From positions 1 through 46,594 of the forward strand of contig WGUO01000027.1 in the NCBI GenBank assembly GCA_014867205.1: 46,594 nucleotides of DNA, given 5' to 3'. The DNA is from Muribaculaceae bacterium. Lineage in GTDB: Bacteria > Bacteroidota > Bacteroidia > Bacteroidales > Muribaculaceae. Position 1 is the stretch's first letter, and each line of letters starts with the position of its first letter. Under the pieces are notes generated by a model that was not told the origin of the DNA, ran no database searches, and saw nothing but the letters and a program-made list of their open reading frames with translations. The translations under genes and the position numbers were made by a program. Positions 7,213 through 14,992 of the stretch are shown one piece after another.

Positions 7213-8181
7213 TCAAGGGTTCTTCGCCCCGTCGTGTGGATTCAGGTCATTGAGCTCGACAAGATGATGAAGTATTGCGAAAATTGTAAGGCCGGCAGTG
7301 GAATGAATCTCCAGTTTAGAACTTATATTTTTCCTATGGGTCGCTACGGTATGTACCGACAGGCACAGATGGTCTGCGATCTCCTTGTTTGACATTCCTT
7401 TTGCCACACAGCAGATAATCTCTTTTTCACGCTGGCCAAGTGTCTCGAGCCGGGTGTCGGGTCTGTCGGGGGTCTCATCCACGTTTCCGCTTCCCGAGGA
7501 CTCAAGTTTTTTCTCAAGAGTCTCAACCGCCGGAACAAACAGATGGTTCTCAACCTCAAAATGACTCATAAGGTCCTTCTCAAGGTTGATTATGTCAAAC
7601 AACACGGAGCTAAGCAGTGCGTTACCCTTCTGCGAGTAGTGATAGATAAATATATCCTTAAGTTCATTAAGCTTGGCCGCCATGTGGTCATGGTCAACAG
7701 AGAACCTGGATATCCGGAAGGAATCGTCAGGCTCGCCCTCAAGAAGTTTCTCGACATAGGTAAAAACTACCTCTTTCTCATGGTTTAGATGAGACTTCAC
7801 CTCAGTTACATAATCGTCAAAAAACTTTATCAACAGAAACGAAACCTCATTAGTCTCCGAATAATTGATTGCCTCGATTATCTTATGCCTGATTTTAGGT
7901 AGCGATATCTCGATGAAATTGTTGTGAGCTCTCTCAAGATAGCCAATTAGCGAAGTCAAGGATACCGGATAATTCTCATGCTCACGTCCGCTAAGCAGAT
8001 TGCATACCGCAAGAAAGGTATCCGTATCCACACGGTTGGCATCGCATGTCTCACGCACGGTGCTGTCACCGAATCCGAACGCAATGTCAAACCTGCTGAT
8101 GGTCATAAGCAGCAGATTATTGTCGCGAATCAGTTCACGCATAGTATTTTCCGGTTTATACGAACTGTGCCTGTCTATCAT
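7213..8181 (-). CDS. LuxR-type transcriptional regulator with N-terminal RIC-like hemerythrin sensor
   Basis: A 322-aa regulator. Residues about 14-65 resemble the ScdA_N (DUF542) domain (RFDIAFGFGDSTV...) but lack the CC pair of ScdA. Residues about 75-230 are a hemerythrin-like four-helix bundle with the six-ligand pattern of RIC/YtfE di-iron proteins: H86 (ERAH), H131 and E135 (HLNHE), H164 or H166 (DHDH), H207 and E211 (HFEVE). Residues about 246-309 are a LuxR/NarL helix-turn-helix (GMSNKEIADHL...TVATHRKNI). It is expected to bind DNA in response to iron, oxygen or nitric oxide; this is inference from the ligands. The start at 8181 is preferred over an in-frame ATG at 8244, because the -7 box lies at 8242-8249. 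A 24-bp palindrome covers the -33 region. Confidence 0.88.
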   Translation of the reverse strand: MIDRHSSYKPENTMRELIRDNNLLLMTISRFDIAFGFGDSTVRETCDANRVDTDTFLAVCNLLSGREHENYPVSLTSLIGYLERAHNNFIEISLPKIRHKIIEAINYSETNEVSFLLIKFFDDYVTEVKSHLNHEKEVVFTYVEKLLEGEPDDSFRISRFSVDHDHMAAKLNELKDIFIYHYSQKGNALLSSVLFDIINLEKDLMSHFEVENHLFVPAVETLEKKLESSGSGNVDETPDRPDTRLETLGQREKEIICCVAKGMSNKEIADHLCLSVHTVATHRKNISSKLEIHSTAGLTIFAILHHLVELNDLNPHDGAKNP

Positions 8182-8241
8182 AATGCTGTCATTGTCTTTA
8201 CAAAGCTGGGAGGCCGGGAAAGCCGGTGTTCCACGTCGCTG

Positions 8242-8273
8242 CAAAGTTACCTATTTTATGCGAGATTGCCAAT
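8242..8273 (-). promoter_or_regulatory. Promoter of the RIC-LuxR regulator (ATTG-N20-TAACTTTG)
   Basis: The minus strand carries TAACTTTG at 8249-8242 and ATTG at 8273-8270, separated by 20 nt. The leader to the ATG at 8181 is about 55 nt. The -33 half lies in the left arm of the palindrome at 8269-8292. Confidence 0.55.
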
Positions 8274-8292
8274 ACCTTACATTAGGTATTGG
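8269..8292. promoter_or_regulatory. Perfect 9-bp inverted repeat, candidate operator
   Basis: CCAATACCT (8269-8277) and AGGTATTGG (8284-8292) are perfect inverse complements with a 6-nt spacer. The repeat overlaps the -33 of the RIC-LuxR promoter and lies 57 nt upstream of the divergent helicase -7 box. Its position suits autoregulation by the LuxR-type protein (inference). Confidence 0.5.
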
Positions 8293-8324
8293 ATCCTGAA
8301 GTACATCAGTATAATTAGCCAGAA

Positions 8325-8356
8325 ATTGCAATCCTACACAATATTTGGTAATTTTG
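8325..8356 (+). promoter_or_regulatory. Promoter of SF1 helicase (ATTG-N20-TAATTTTG)
   Basis: ATTG at 8325-8328 and TAATTTTG at 8349-8356, spacer 20 nt. The ATG at 8366 follows the box by only 9 nt, so the mRNA would be leaderless or nearly so. Confidence 0.55.
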
Positions 8357-8365
8357 CAACCGATT

Positions 8366-10288
8366 ATGAAAAAAGTTAAGACAAGATCGGCAGTGTCATT
8401 CCTGGCAGAGCAGCGGCATCTGCTCCAGATGGAATATGAGGCGGAGAAACGGGCTTTCTGTGACGTGGCCGACCGGATAGGTGTCGAGCGGCTCACCGAG
8501 CGCGGTAACGCATGGTATCCCGTTTCATTCGGCCGCTCCTACCACAATGCACTTAACAACCGCGTTCTGGAGATCATGCGTGCTCCTGACTCTGACTTAG
8601 ACCATAATTTTGAATATGGGCGACCTGTAATGCTGTTCAAGACATCAGAGGATAAGGGTAAACCCCAAATGCTGACTAACGGGGTTATCAGTTTTGTCGA
8701 CGGAGACCGAATGGTTGTGGAGATACCGGAGAGTTTCAATCTCGGCAGACTATCAGATGACACTTCTTACGGAGTCATGCTCTCTTTCGACGAGACTACG
8801 TATCGAGCCATGTTCGACGCCCTCGACCGCACTGCGGCCGCCAAGGGTAGACTCGGCGAACTTCGTGACCTCATATACTCACACAGACAAGCCGCTGAAC
8901 ATTCATTTGCCCCTCTGGGATTTCCATATCTGAATCCGGCACAACAAAAGGGTGTTAACAAAGTGCTTGCTGCCAAGGATGTAGCTATCGTACATGGTCC
9001 TCCTGGCACGGGCAAGACCACTACCCTTGTCGAAGCAATTTATGAGACTCTGCGCCGCGAAAGCCAGGTGCTCGTATGCGCTCAAAGCAATATGGCTGTT
9101 GACCTCATTTGCGAGCGTCTCTCTGACAGAGGCGTCAACGTTCTGAGAATAGGGAATCCGACTCGCGTCAACGACAAGATGCTTTCCTCTACCTATGAAC
9201 GTAGATTCGAGTCACATCCTGATTATCCGGATCTATGGAGCATCCGTAAGGCCATCCGAGAGATGCGTGCAACAAAGAAGCGTTCCGATTCGTGGCACCG
9301 TCGCATGGACACACTTAAGAGCCGGGCCACTGAACTCGAGTTGCGCATCAACACAGATATACTCAGCGAGGCACGAGTCATAGCATCTACTCTCGTAGGC
9401 AGCGAGCACAGGCTCCTCGACTCAATCCGCTTCAACACGCTTTTTATCGACGAGGCGGCTCAGGCCCTGGAGGCGGCAAGCTGGATTCCTGTAAAAAGAG
9501 CCTCGCGCATAATCCTGGCCGGCGATCACTGTCAGCTCCCTCCTACCGTTAAGTGCTATGAGGCCATGCGGCAGGGTCTCGGGGTGTCGCTGATGGAAAG
9601 AATTGTAGAATGGCATCCTGAGACTGTGGTTCTTCTCTGCACTCAGTATCGCATGCATGAAGATATAATGCGCTTTTCGAGCGATTGGTTCTATGGCGGA
9701 GCAATGAAGGCCGCCACCGAGGTGCGATATCGCGGTATTCTTGACCTTGACACTCCTATTGAGTGGATTGACTCCTCTCAACTGGTCTCGGACACTGATA
9801 AAAAAGAGGAAAACCTATCATTCCGCGAGGCAATTGCCGGAGAGTCGCACGGACGCATCAACATTGACGAGGCATTGCTGACCATACAGACACTCCACGA
9901 CTATCTTGAGCGTATCGGAACCGATCGGATAATAGATGAAAGTATCGACATAGCCCTGATTTCTCCATATCGCGCACAGGTGCGCTACTTGCGTGGTCTG
10001 ATTGCACGCTCGCCATTCTTCAAGCCACTGCGGCATCTAATCTCGGTCAATACCGTCGATGGTTATCAGGGTCGGGAGAGCGACGTGGTGGTTATTTCTC
10101 TTGTCCGGTCAAACGCTGAGGGCCAGATAGGATTCCTTAGAGATCTGAGGCGTATGAATGTTGCCATGACCCGTGCCCGCATGAAACTGATAATCATCGG
10201 TGACTCCGGCACCCTCTCCCGGCATCCTTTCTATAGGAAACTGTATGAGTACATTCAAAGCCTACATTCGGCAAAAACTTGCCAATAA
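8366..10288 (+). CDS. Superfamily 1 UPF1/IGHMBP2-like DNA/RNA helicase
   Basis: A 640-aa helicase with N-terminal beta-barrel-like region and two RecA domains. Walker A GPPGTGKTTT is near residues 212-221, the Walker B-like motif IDEAAQALEA near 360, motif III GDHCQLPPT near 390, motif IV-V QYRMHEDIM, then VDGYQGRESDVV and MTRARMKL at the C-terminus. This order is that of the UPF1/SMUBP2 branch, which unwinds 5' to 3'; the bacterial role is poorly known. Initiation at 8366 is chosen because the alternative in-frame ATG at 8345 lies upstream of the -7 box. It heads a plus-strand series with abcF only 25 nt downstream, though abcF has its own promoter. Confidence 0.9.
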   Translation: MKKVKTRSAVSFLAEQRHLLQMEYEAEKRAFCDVADRIGVERLTERGNAWYPVSFGRSYHNALNNRVLEIMRAPDSDLDHNFEYGRPVMLFKTSEDKGKPQMLTNGVISFVDGDRMVVEIPESFNLGRLSDDTSYGVMLSFDETTYRAMFDALDRTAAAKGRLGELRDLIYSHRQAAEHSFAPLGFPYLNPAQQKGVNKVLAAKDVAIVHGPPGTGKTTTLVEAIYETLRRESQVLVCAQSNMAVDLICERLSDRGVNVLRIGNPTRVNDKMLSSTYERRFESHPDYPDLWSIRKAIREMRATKKRSDSWHRRMDTLKSRATELELRINTDILSEARVIASTLVGSEHRLLDSIRFNTLFIDEAAQALEAASWIPVKRASRIILAGDHCQLPPTVKCYEAMRQGLGVSLMERIVEWHPETVVLLCTQYRMHEDIMRFSSDWFYGGAMKAATEVRYRGILDLDTPIEWIDSSQLVSDTDKKEENLSFREAIAGESHGRINIDEALLTIQTLHDYLERIGTDRIIDESIDIALISPYRAQVRYLRGLIARSPFFKPLRHLISVNTVDGYQGRESDVVVISLVRSNAEGQIGFLRDLRRMNVAMTRARMKLIIIGDSGTLSRHPFYRKLYEYIQSLHSAKTCQ

Positions 10289-10309
10289 TGTATTTTTTGA
10301 GTAATTTTG
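10278..10309 (+). promoter_or_regulatory. Promoter of abcF (CTTG-N20-TAATTTTG)
   Basis: CTTG at 10278-10281 and TAATTTTG at 10302-10309 with a 20-nt spacer; the -33 half lies in the last codons of the helicase gene. Only 4 nt separate the box from the ATG at 10314, predicting a leaderless transcript. Confidence 0.55.
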
Positions 10310-10313
10310 AAGC

Positions 10314-12266
10314 ATGATATCAATCAATAACCTAAGTGTCGAGTTCTCTGCCCGACCCCTCTTCAACGACATAAGTTTTGTCATCAACGACAATGACAAG
10401 ATTGCCCTGACCGGAAAGAATGGAGCCGGGAAATCCACACTGCTCAAGATTCTGGCCGGTCTGGAGTCACCCACCTCCGGCAGCATCGGCAAACCCAACG
10501 ACGTGACTATCGGATACCTGCCGCAGCAGATGAATATCGCCGATGACACCACGCTCATCAATGAGACCAGAAAGGCATTCAACGACCTTATCGGCATCCG
10601 CGAGGAGATTGACCGCGTTACCGTCGAACTCGCCGAATCAACCGACTATGAATCGGAGAGGTATCATAAACTCATTGACAGGCTGACATTTCTTAACGAA
10701 AGGCTGGAGATGCAGGGCGCGGAGAGCATGGATGCGGAGATAGAATCCACTCTCACTGGCCTCGGTTTCAGCCGAGATGACTTTAACCGGCCTACCCGCG
10801 AATTCTCGGGCGGCTGGCGTATGCGTGTCGAACTTGCCAAGATTCTGCTCAGACGTCCCGACGTTCTGCTCCTCGACGAGCCTACGAACCACCTCGATAT
10901 CGAGTCCATACAATGGCTCGAGCAATTCATGCAGACCAAGGCTAAGGCCGTGGTTCTTGTCAGTCACGACCGCGCCTTTCTTGACAATGTGACACGCCGC
11001 ACCATCGAGATCTCTTGTGGCAAAGCCTATGACTATAAAGTGAATTACTCCAAGTTTGTGGAGTTGCGCCATGAAAGGGTCGAACAGCAGATGCGAGCCT
11101 ATGAGAACCAGCAGAAGCAGATCGCAGACATCGAGGCATTCATCGAGAGATTCCGCTATCAGGCCACCAAGGCCATCCAGGTACAGAGCCGTATCAAGCA
11201 ACTCGAGAAGATTGTCCCTATTGAGGTTGACGAGGTTGACAACTCCCGGCTGAGGCTTAAGTTTCCTCCCGCTGAACGCTCAGGCGACTATCCCCTTATA
11301 GTCGAGAATGTAGGCAAAGCCTATGGAGACCATCAGGTTTTCGACCATGCCGAATTCACCATTCGCCGCGGTGAGAAGGTAGCCTTTGTCGGAAAGAACG
11401 GCGAGGGAAAATCGACTCTTGTCAAGTGCATAATGGGCGAGATTCCTTTTACCGGGACCCTCAAGGTGGGACACAATGTCAAAATCGGATATTTCGCGCA
11501 GAATCAGGCGCAGATGCTCGACGGCGAACTGACAGTATTCGAGACTATTGACAATGTTGCAACCGGCGACATGCGTACCAAGGTCCGTGATATCTTAGGT
11601 GCCTTCATGTTTGGAGGTGAGGCATCGGACAAGAAGGTAAAGGTGCTGTCGGGTGGTGAGAAAACACGCCTCGCCATGATAAAGCTGCTTCTGGAGCCTG
11701 TCAATTTTCTTATACTTGACGAGCCAACCAATCATCTCGATATCACCACAAAAGATATTCTTAAGGATGCAATTAAAGATTTCAACGGTACGGTCATCGT
11801 GGTCAGCCATGACCGATATTTCCTTGACGGTCTCGTCGATAAAGTCTATGAGTTCGGAGGTGGGAAGGTACGCGAGAATCTCGGTGGAATCTACGACTTC
11901 CTGCGTAAGAAAAATCTCGATAACCTGAGCCAGCTCGAACTAAGCAAGTCTGAGAAGAGACCCGTAAGCGATGCAGCCATTCCTGCCTCTGAAGTTTCTA
12001 CTGATGAAAAGGCGGAACGCAAGCTCAGTTATGCCGAGCAAAAGGAAAGAGCCAAGGCACTGAGCAAAGCCGAGAAAGCGGTTAAGAATGCCGAGGCTGA
12101 CATAGAGAGACTGGAAAAGGCACTCAAGCAGTTCGAAGACAGGATAGCCGCAGGCGATGCCTCGCCGGAGACACTCTCTGGTTATGAAAATACTCAGAAC
12201 GAACTCGAGAAAGCCATGTCGGCATGGGAGGAGGCTTCTGATAATCTTGAAAAACTGAATCAATAA
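10314..12266 (+). CDS. ABC-F family ATPase (Uup/YheS-like)
   Basis: A 650-aa soluble protein with two ATP-binding cassettes and no membrane segments, the mark of the ABC-F family that acts on the ribosome. Walker A motifs are GKNGAGKST (34-42) and GKNGEGKST (about 359-367). Signature motifs are FSGGW (about 164) and LSGGE (about 444); both Walker B motifs are LLLDEPTNHLD/LILDEPTNHLD. The inter-domain linker is charged and helical (about 245-300). The C-terminal 100 residues are a Lys/Glu/Ala-rich coiled coil like that of Uup. It could be a translation factor or a resistance-type protector; sequence alone does not separate these. It is followed 5 nt later by the M13 peptidase gene. Confidence 0.92.
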   Translation: MISINNLSVEFSARPLFNDISFVINDNDKIALTGKNGAGKSTLLKILAGLESPTSGSIGKPNDVTIGYLPQQMNIADDTTLINETRKAFNDLIGIREEIDRVTVELAESTDYESERYHKLIDRLTFLNERLEMQGAESMDAEIESTLTGLGFSRDDFNRPTREFSGGWRMRVELAKILLRRPDVLLLDEPTNHLDIESIQWLEQFMQTKAKAVVLVSHDRAFLDNVTRRTIEISCGKAYDYKVNYSKFVELRHERVEQQMRAYENQQKQIADIEAFIERFRYQATKAIQVQSRIKQLEKIVPIEVDEVDNSRLRLKFPPAERSGDYPLIVENVGKAYGDHQVFDHAEFTIRRGEKVAFVGKNGEGKSTLVKCIMGEIPFTGTLKVGHNVKIGYFAQNQAQMLDGELTVFETIDNVATGDMRTKVRDILGAFMFGGEASDKKVKVLSGGEKTRLAMIKLLLEPVNFLILDEPTNHLDITTKDILKDAIKDFNGTVIVVSHDRYFLDGLVDKVYEFGGGKVRENLGGIYDFLRKKNLDNLSQLELSKSEKRPVSDAAIPASEVSTDEKAERKLSYAEQKERAKALSKAEKAVKNAEADIERLEKALKQFEDRIAAGDASPETLSGYENTQNELEKAMSAWEEASDNLEKLNQ

Positions 12267-12271
12267 AGGAG

Positions 12272-14227
12272 ATGAAACACGGAATAGATCAGACCAATCT
12301 TGACAAATCGGTAGACCCTCGTCATGATTTTTACGGATACGCATGCGGAGGCTGGCAGAAGAAACACCCGCTTGAAGGCGAGTACGCACAGTTTGGCACA
12401 TTCAATATACTCGCTGAGGAGGCGAGAAATAATGTTCGTGACCTTATAGAAAACCTGGCGGAAGATCCTGATGCGAAGGTTGAGGGCACAATTGCCCAGA
12501 AGATAAGCGACATCTATGCCATGGGTATGGACAGAGAGAGGCTGAACCGCGAGGGAGCGGCCCCGTTAAAACCCATTCTTGAAAGAATCGAGAAATTTTC
12601 GTGTGACAAGATGTCAGAGACCATCGCATGGCTCGCTGATGGCCTTGACTCGACATTCTTCGGATATGGCGTCGGCCCTGACCCCGGAGACTCAGACATG
12701 AACATACTCCATATTTCTGAAGCAGGCCTCACTCTGGGCGACCGCGACTATTATCTGGAGAGGAATGAGAACAATGAGCGGATAATGGAGGCTTTCCGTG
12801 CATATATCAAACGCCTTATGATGCTTGCCGGTTATTCCGAGCCTGACGCGGAGAGAATACGCGATACCGTGATTGAGGTCGAGACCGAATATGCACTCCA
12901 TAAGAAGACACGCGAGGAAAGACGCGACCCATCACTCGCCTACAATATACGAAGCATAGAGGAAATAGAGATCGCCTATCCGAACTTTTCCTGGCAGGAA
13001 ATCTTCCGAATATCGGGACTTGCAGAGGTTCGGCGTGCCAATATCTCGTCTCCGAAATATATGGAATTCATCAACGGTTATGTGACGCAACTCTCTGAAC
13101 GCAAGATAAAGGACCTTATGGCATATGGTGCCGTATCTTCCTCTTCATCTCTCCTCGGCGATGAGTTCTATGACAATGACTTCGAGATGTTCAGCCGAGT
13201 CATGTCGGGTATCGAGGAGAAAAAGCCGCTATGGAAGAGAGCCATGGCGTTACCTAACTCCATGTTCGGTGAGGCAGTCGGGCAATTATATGTCAAAAAG
13301 TATTTCCCGCCTGAGAATAAGGAATACATGGTCGGACTTGTGGAGAATCTCCGCAACGCGCTTGGCAAGCATATCAAGTCTCTGACTTGGATGAGTGCCG
13401 AGACCAAGGATAAGGCTCTTGAGAAACTTGCTGTCCTAAAGGTCAAGATAGGCTACCCCGACAAATGGAAAGACTATTCGGAACTGCATATCGACCCAAA
13501 GAAATCATACATGGAGAATGTGCTTGCCGCATCCACATGGTTTACCAAAGACAACTATTCAAAGATGGACAAACCGGTCGACAAGCAGGAGTGGCACATG
13601 ACACCCCAGACTGTCAATGCGTACTACTCCCCTCTCTCCAACGAGATATGTTTCCCGGCCGGCATCCTGCAGCCTCCATTCTTTGACTTTACAGCCGACG
13701 ATGCTCAGAACTATGGTGCCATCGGTGTTGTGATCGGTCACGAGATGACTCATGGCTTCGACGACAGCGGCCGCAAGTATGATCTCAACGGCAACCTTAA
13801 GAACTGGTGGACACCCCAAGACGAGGCCGAATTCAAGAAACTGACCGAAAGACTCGTAAAACAGTTTGACGAAGTGGAGGTCGCACCAGGTGTTCATGCC
13901 AATGGCACCTACACTCTTGGTGAGAACATAGCAGACCAGGGAGGACTGAGAGTTGCCCTGACCGCATATCTTGACTCATGCGGCGAGAGTGATGTTATTG
14001 ACGGTTTCTCGGCTTTGCAGCGTTTCTATCTGGCCTATGCCGGTGTATGGGCCGGCAACATCCGGCCCGAGGAGATTCTTGTCAGAACCCAGAGTGACCC
14101 CCATTCTCTTGCTGAGAACAGAGTGAATGTCACTCTGCGCAACATAGAGCCGTTCCTGAACGCTTTCTCAATCAAGGAGGGCGACACGATGTATCGTCCT
14201 GAAAATCAAAGAATCATCATATGGTAA
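12272..14227 (+). CDS. M13 family zinc metallopeptidase (neprilysin/PepO-like)
   Basis: A 651-aa peptidase of the neprilysin family that cuts oligopeptides. The zinc site is HEMTH at residues 490-494, with the third ligand E551 in ENIAD; the substrate-binding NAYYSP motif and the family C-terminal Trp (IIIW) are also present. There is no signal peptide or lipobox: the protein starts MKHGIDQTNLDKSVDP, directly at the start of the M13 N-terminal domain. It therefore looks cytoplasmic, unlike many exported Bacteroidota homologues. The start at 12272 lies 5 nt after abcF, so the two are co-transcribed; the end overlaps aroE by 7 nt, suggesting translational coupling. Confidence 0.93.
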   Translation: MKHGIDQTNLDKSVDPRHDFYGYACGGWQKKHPLEGEYAQFGTFNILAEEARNNVRDLIENLAEDPDAKVEGTIAQKISDIYAMGMDRERLNREGAAPLKPILERIEKFSCDKMSETIAWLADGLDSTFFGYGVGPDPGDSDMNILHISEAGLTLGDRDYYLERNENNERIMEAFRAYIKRLMMLAGYSEPDAERIRDTVIEVETEYALHKKTREERRDPSLAYNIRSIEEIEIAYPNFSWQEIFRISGLAEVRRANISSPKYMEFINGYVTQLSERKIKDLMAYGAVSSSSSLLGDEFYDNDFEMFSRVMSGIEEKKPLWKRAMALPNSMFGEAVGQLYVKKYFPPENKEYMVGLVENLRNALGKHIKSLTWMSAETKDKALEKLAVLKVKIGYPDKWKDYSELHIDPKKSYMENVLAASTWFTKDNYSKMDKPVDKQEWHMTPQTVNAYYSPLSNEICFPAGILQPPFFDFTADDAQNYGAIGVVIGHEMTHGFDDSGRKYDLNGNLKNWWTPQDEAEFKKLTERLVKQFDEVEVAPGVHANGTYTLGENIADQGGLRVALTAYLDSCGESDVIDGFSALQRFYLAYAGVWAGNIRPEEILVRTQSDPHSLAENRVNVTLRNIEPFLNAFSIKEGDTMYRPENQRIIIW

Positions 14228-14988
14228 AGTCTGGACCGGTTAATCTCGGACTTATCGGATATCCTTTGGGCCACTCGTTCTCGGCTCGCTATTTCACTGA
14301 GAAATTCGAGCGTGAGGGCATCCCAGGCAATTATTCCCTATTTCCTATTGAGTCAATTTATTGCCTACACGACCTGCTTGATTCACATCCGAGTCTAAGG
14401 GGCCTGAATGTCACGATTCCCTATAAACAGAGCGTGCTGCCGATGCTTGACAGCATCTCAGAGGATGCCGCAGCGATCGGGGCCGTGAATGTGATACGCA
14501 TTGACCATGACGCCGAGGGACATCGCAGTCTGCATGGATTCAACACTGACTGGCGCGGCTTTCTCGATTCGTTGAGGCCTTTTCTACGGCCCGACATAAC
14601 CCGGGCGCTTGTGCTCGGCACTGGCGGAGCGTCAAAGGCCGTAGAATATGCTCTTGGACGTATCGGCATAGGGGTGACACTGGTATCCCGCCATCCGTCA
14701 AAACGTGGAATAATTTCCTATTCCGATATCACTCCCGAACTCATCGGGGCTACCGGTCTCATTGTCAATACCACCCCACTGGGCATGTATCCGAACATCG
14801 AATCGGCTCCCGACATTCCGTATGATCTTCTTGACAACTGCCACATATGCTTTGATCTGGTGTACAATCCGGCCATGACTCAGTTCATGCGTCTTTCCGA
14901 GGAATCGGGGGCGACAGTCGTGAATGGTCTTGACATGCTCTACCGGCAGGCAGACCTTTCTGCTGAGATATTCATGCCTAACAGATAA
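14221..14988 (+). CDS. aroE: Shikimate dehydrogenase
   Basis: Reduces 3-dehydroshikimate to shikimate with NADPH, step four of the shikimate pathway to aromatic amino acids. The 255-aa protein has the substrate motif GYPLGHSFSARYF near the N-terminus, NVTIPYKQ with the catalytic Lys (about residue 65), the nucleotide-binding GTGGASKAV (about 138-146), NTTPLGMYP and the C-terminal GLDMLYRQA. The ATG overlaps the end of the M13 peptidase gene by 7 nt, and comEC starts 4 nt after the stop, so all are in one transcript. Other aromatic biosynthesis genes are not in the window. Confidence 0.95.
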   Translation: MVKSGPVNLGLIGYPLGHSFSARYFTEKFEREGIPGNYSLFPIESIYCLHDLLDSHPSLRGLNVTIPYKQSVLPMLDSISEDAAAIGAVNVIRIDHDAEGHRSLHGFNTDWRGFLDSLRPFLRPDITRALVLGTGGASKAVEYALGRIGIGVTLVSRHPSKRGIISYSDITPELIGATGLIVNTTPLGMYPNIESAPDIPYDLLDNCHICFDLVYNPAMTQFMRLSEESGATVVNGLDMLYRQADLSAEIFMPNR

Positions 14989-14992
14989 TGCA

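Noticed and set aside
8182..8244. Longer N-terminus of the RIC-LuxR regulator, from 8244
   Set aside because: That ATG would lie within the predicted -7 box, so it cannot be in the mRNA; the ATG at 8181 is used.
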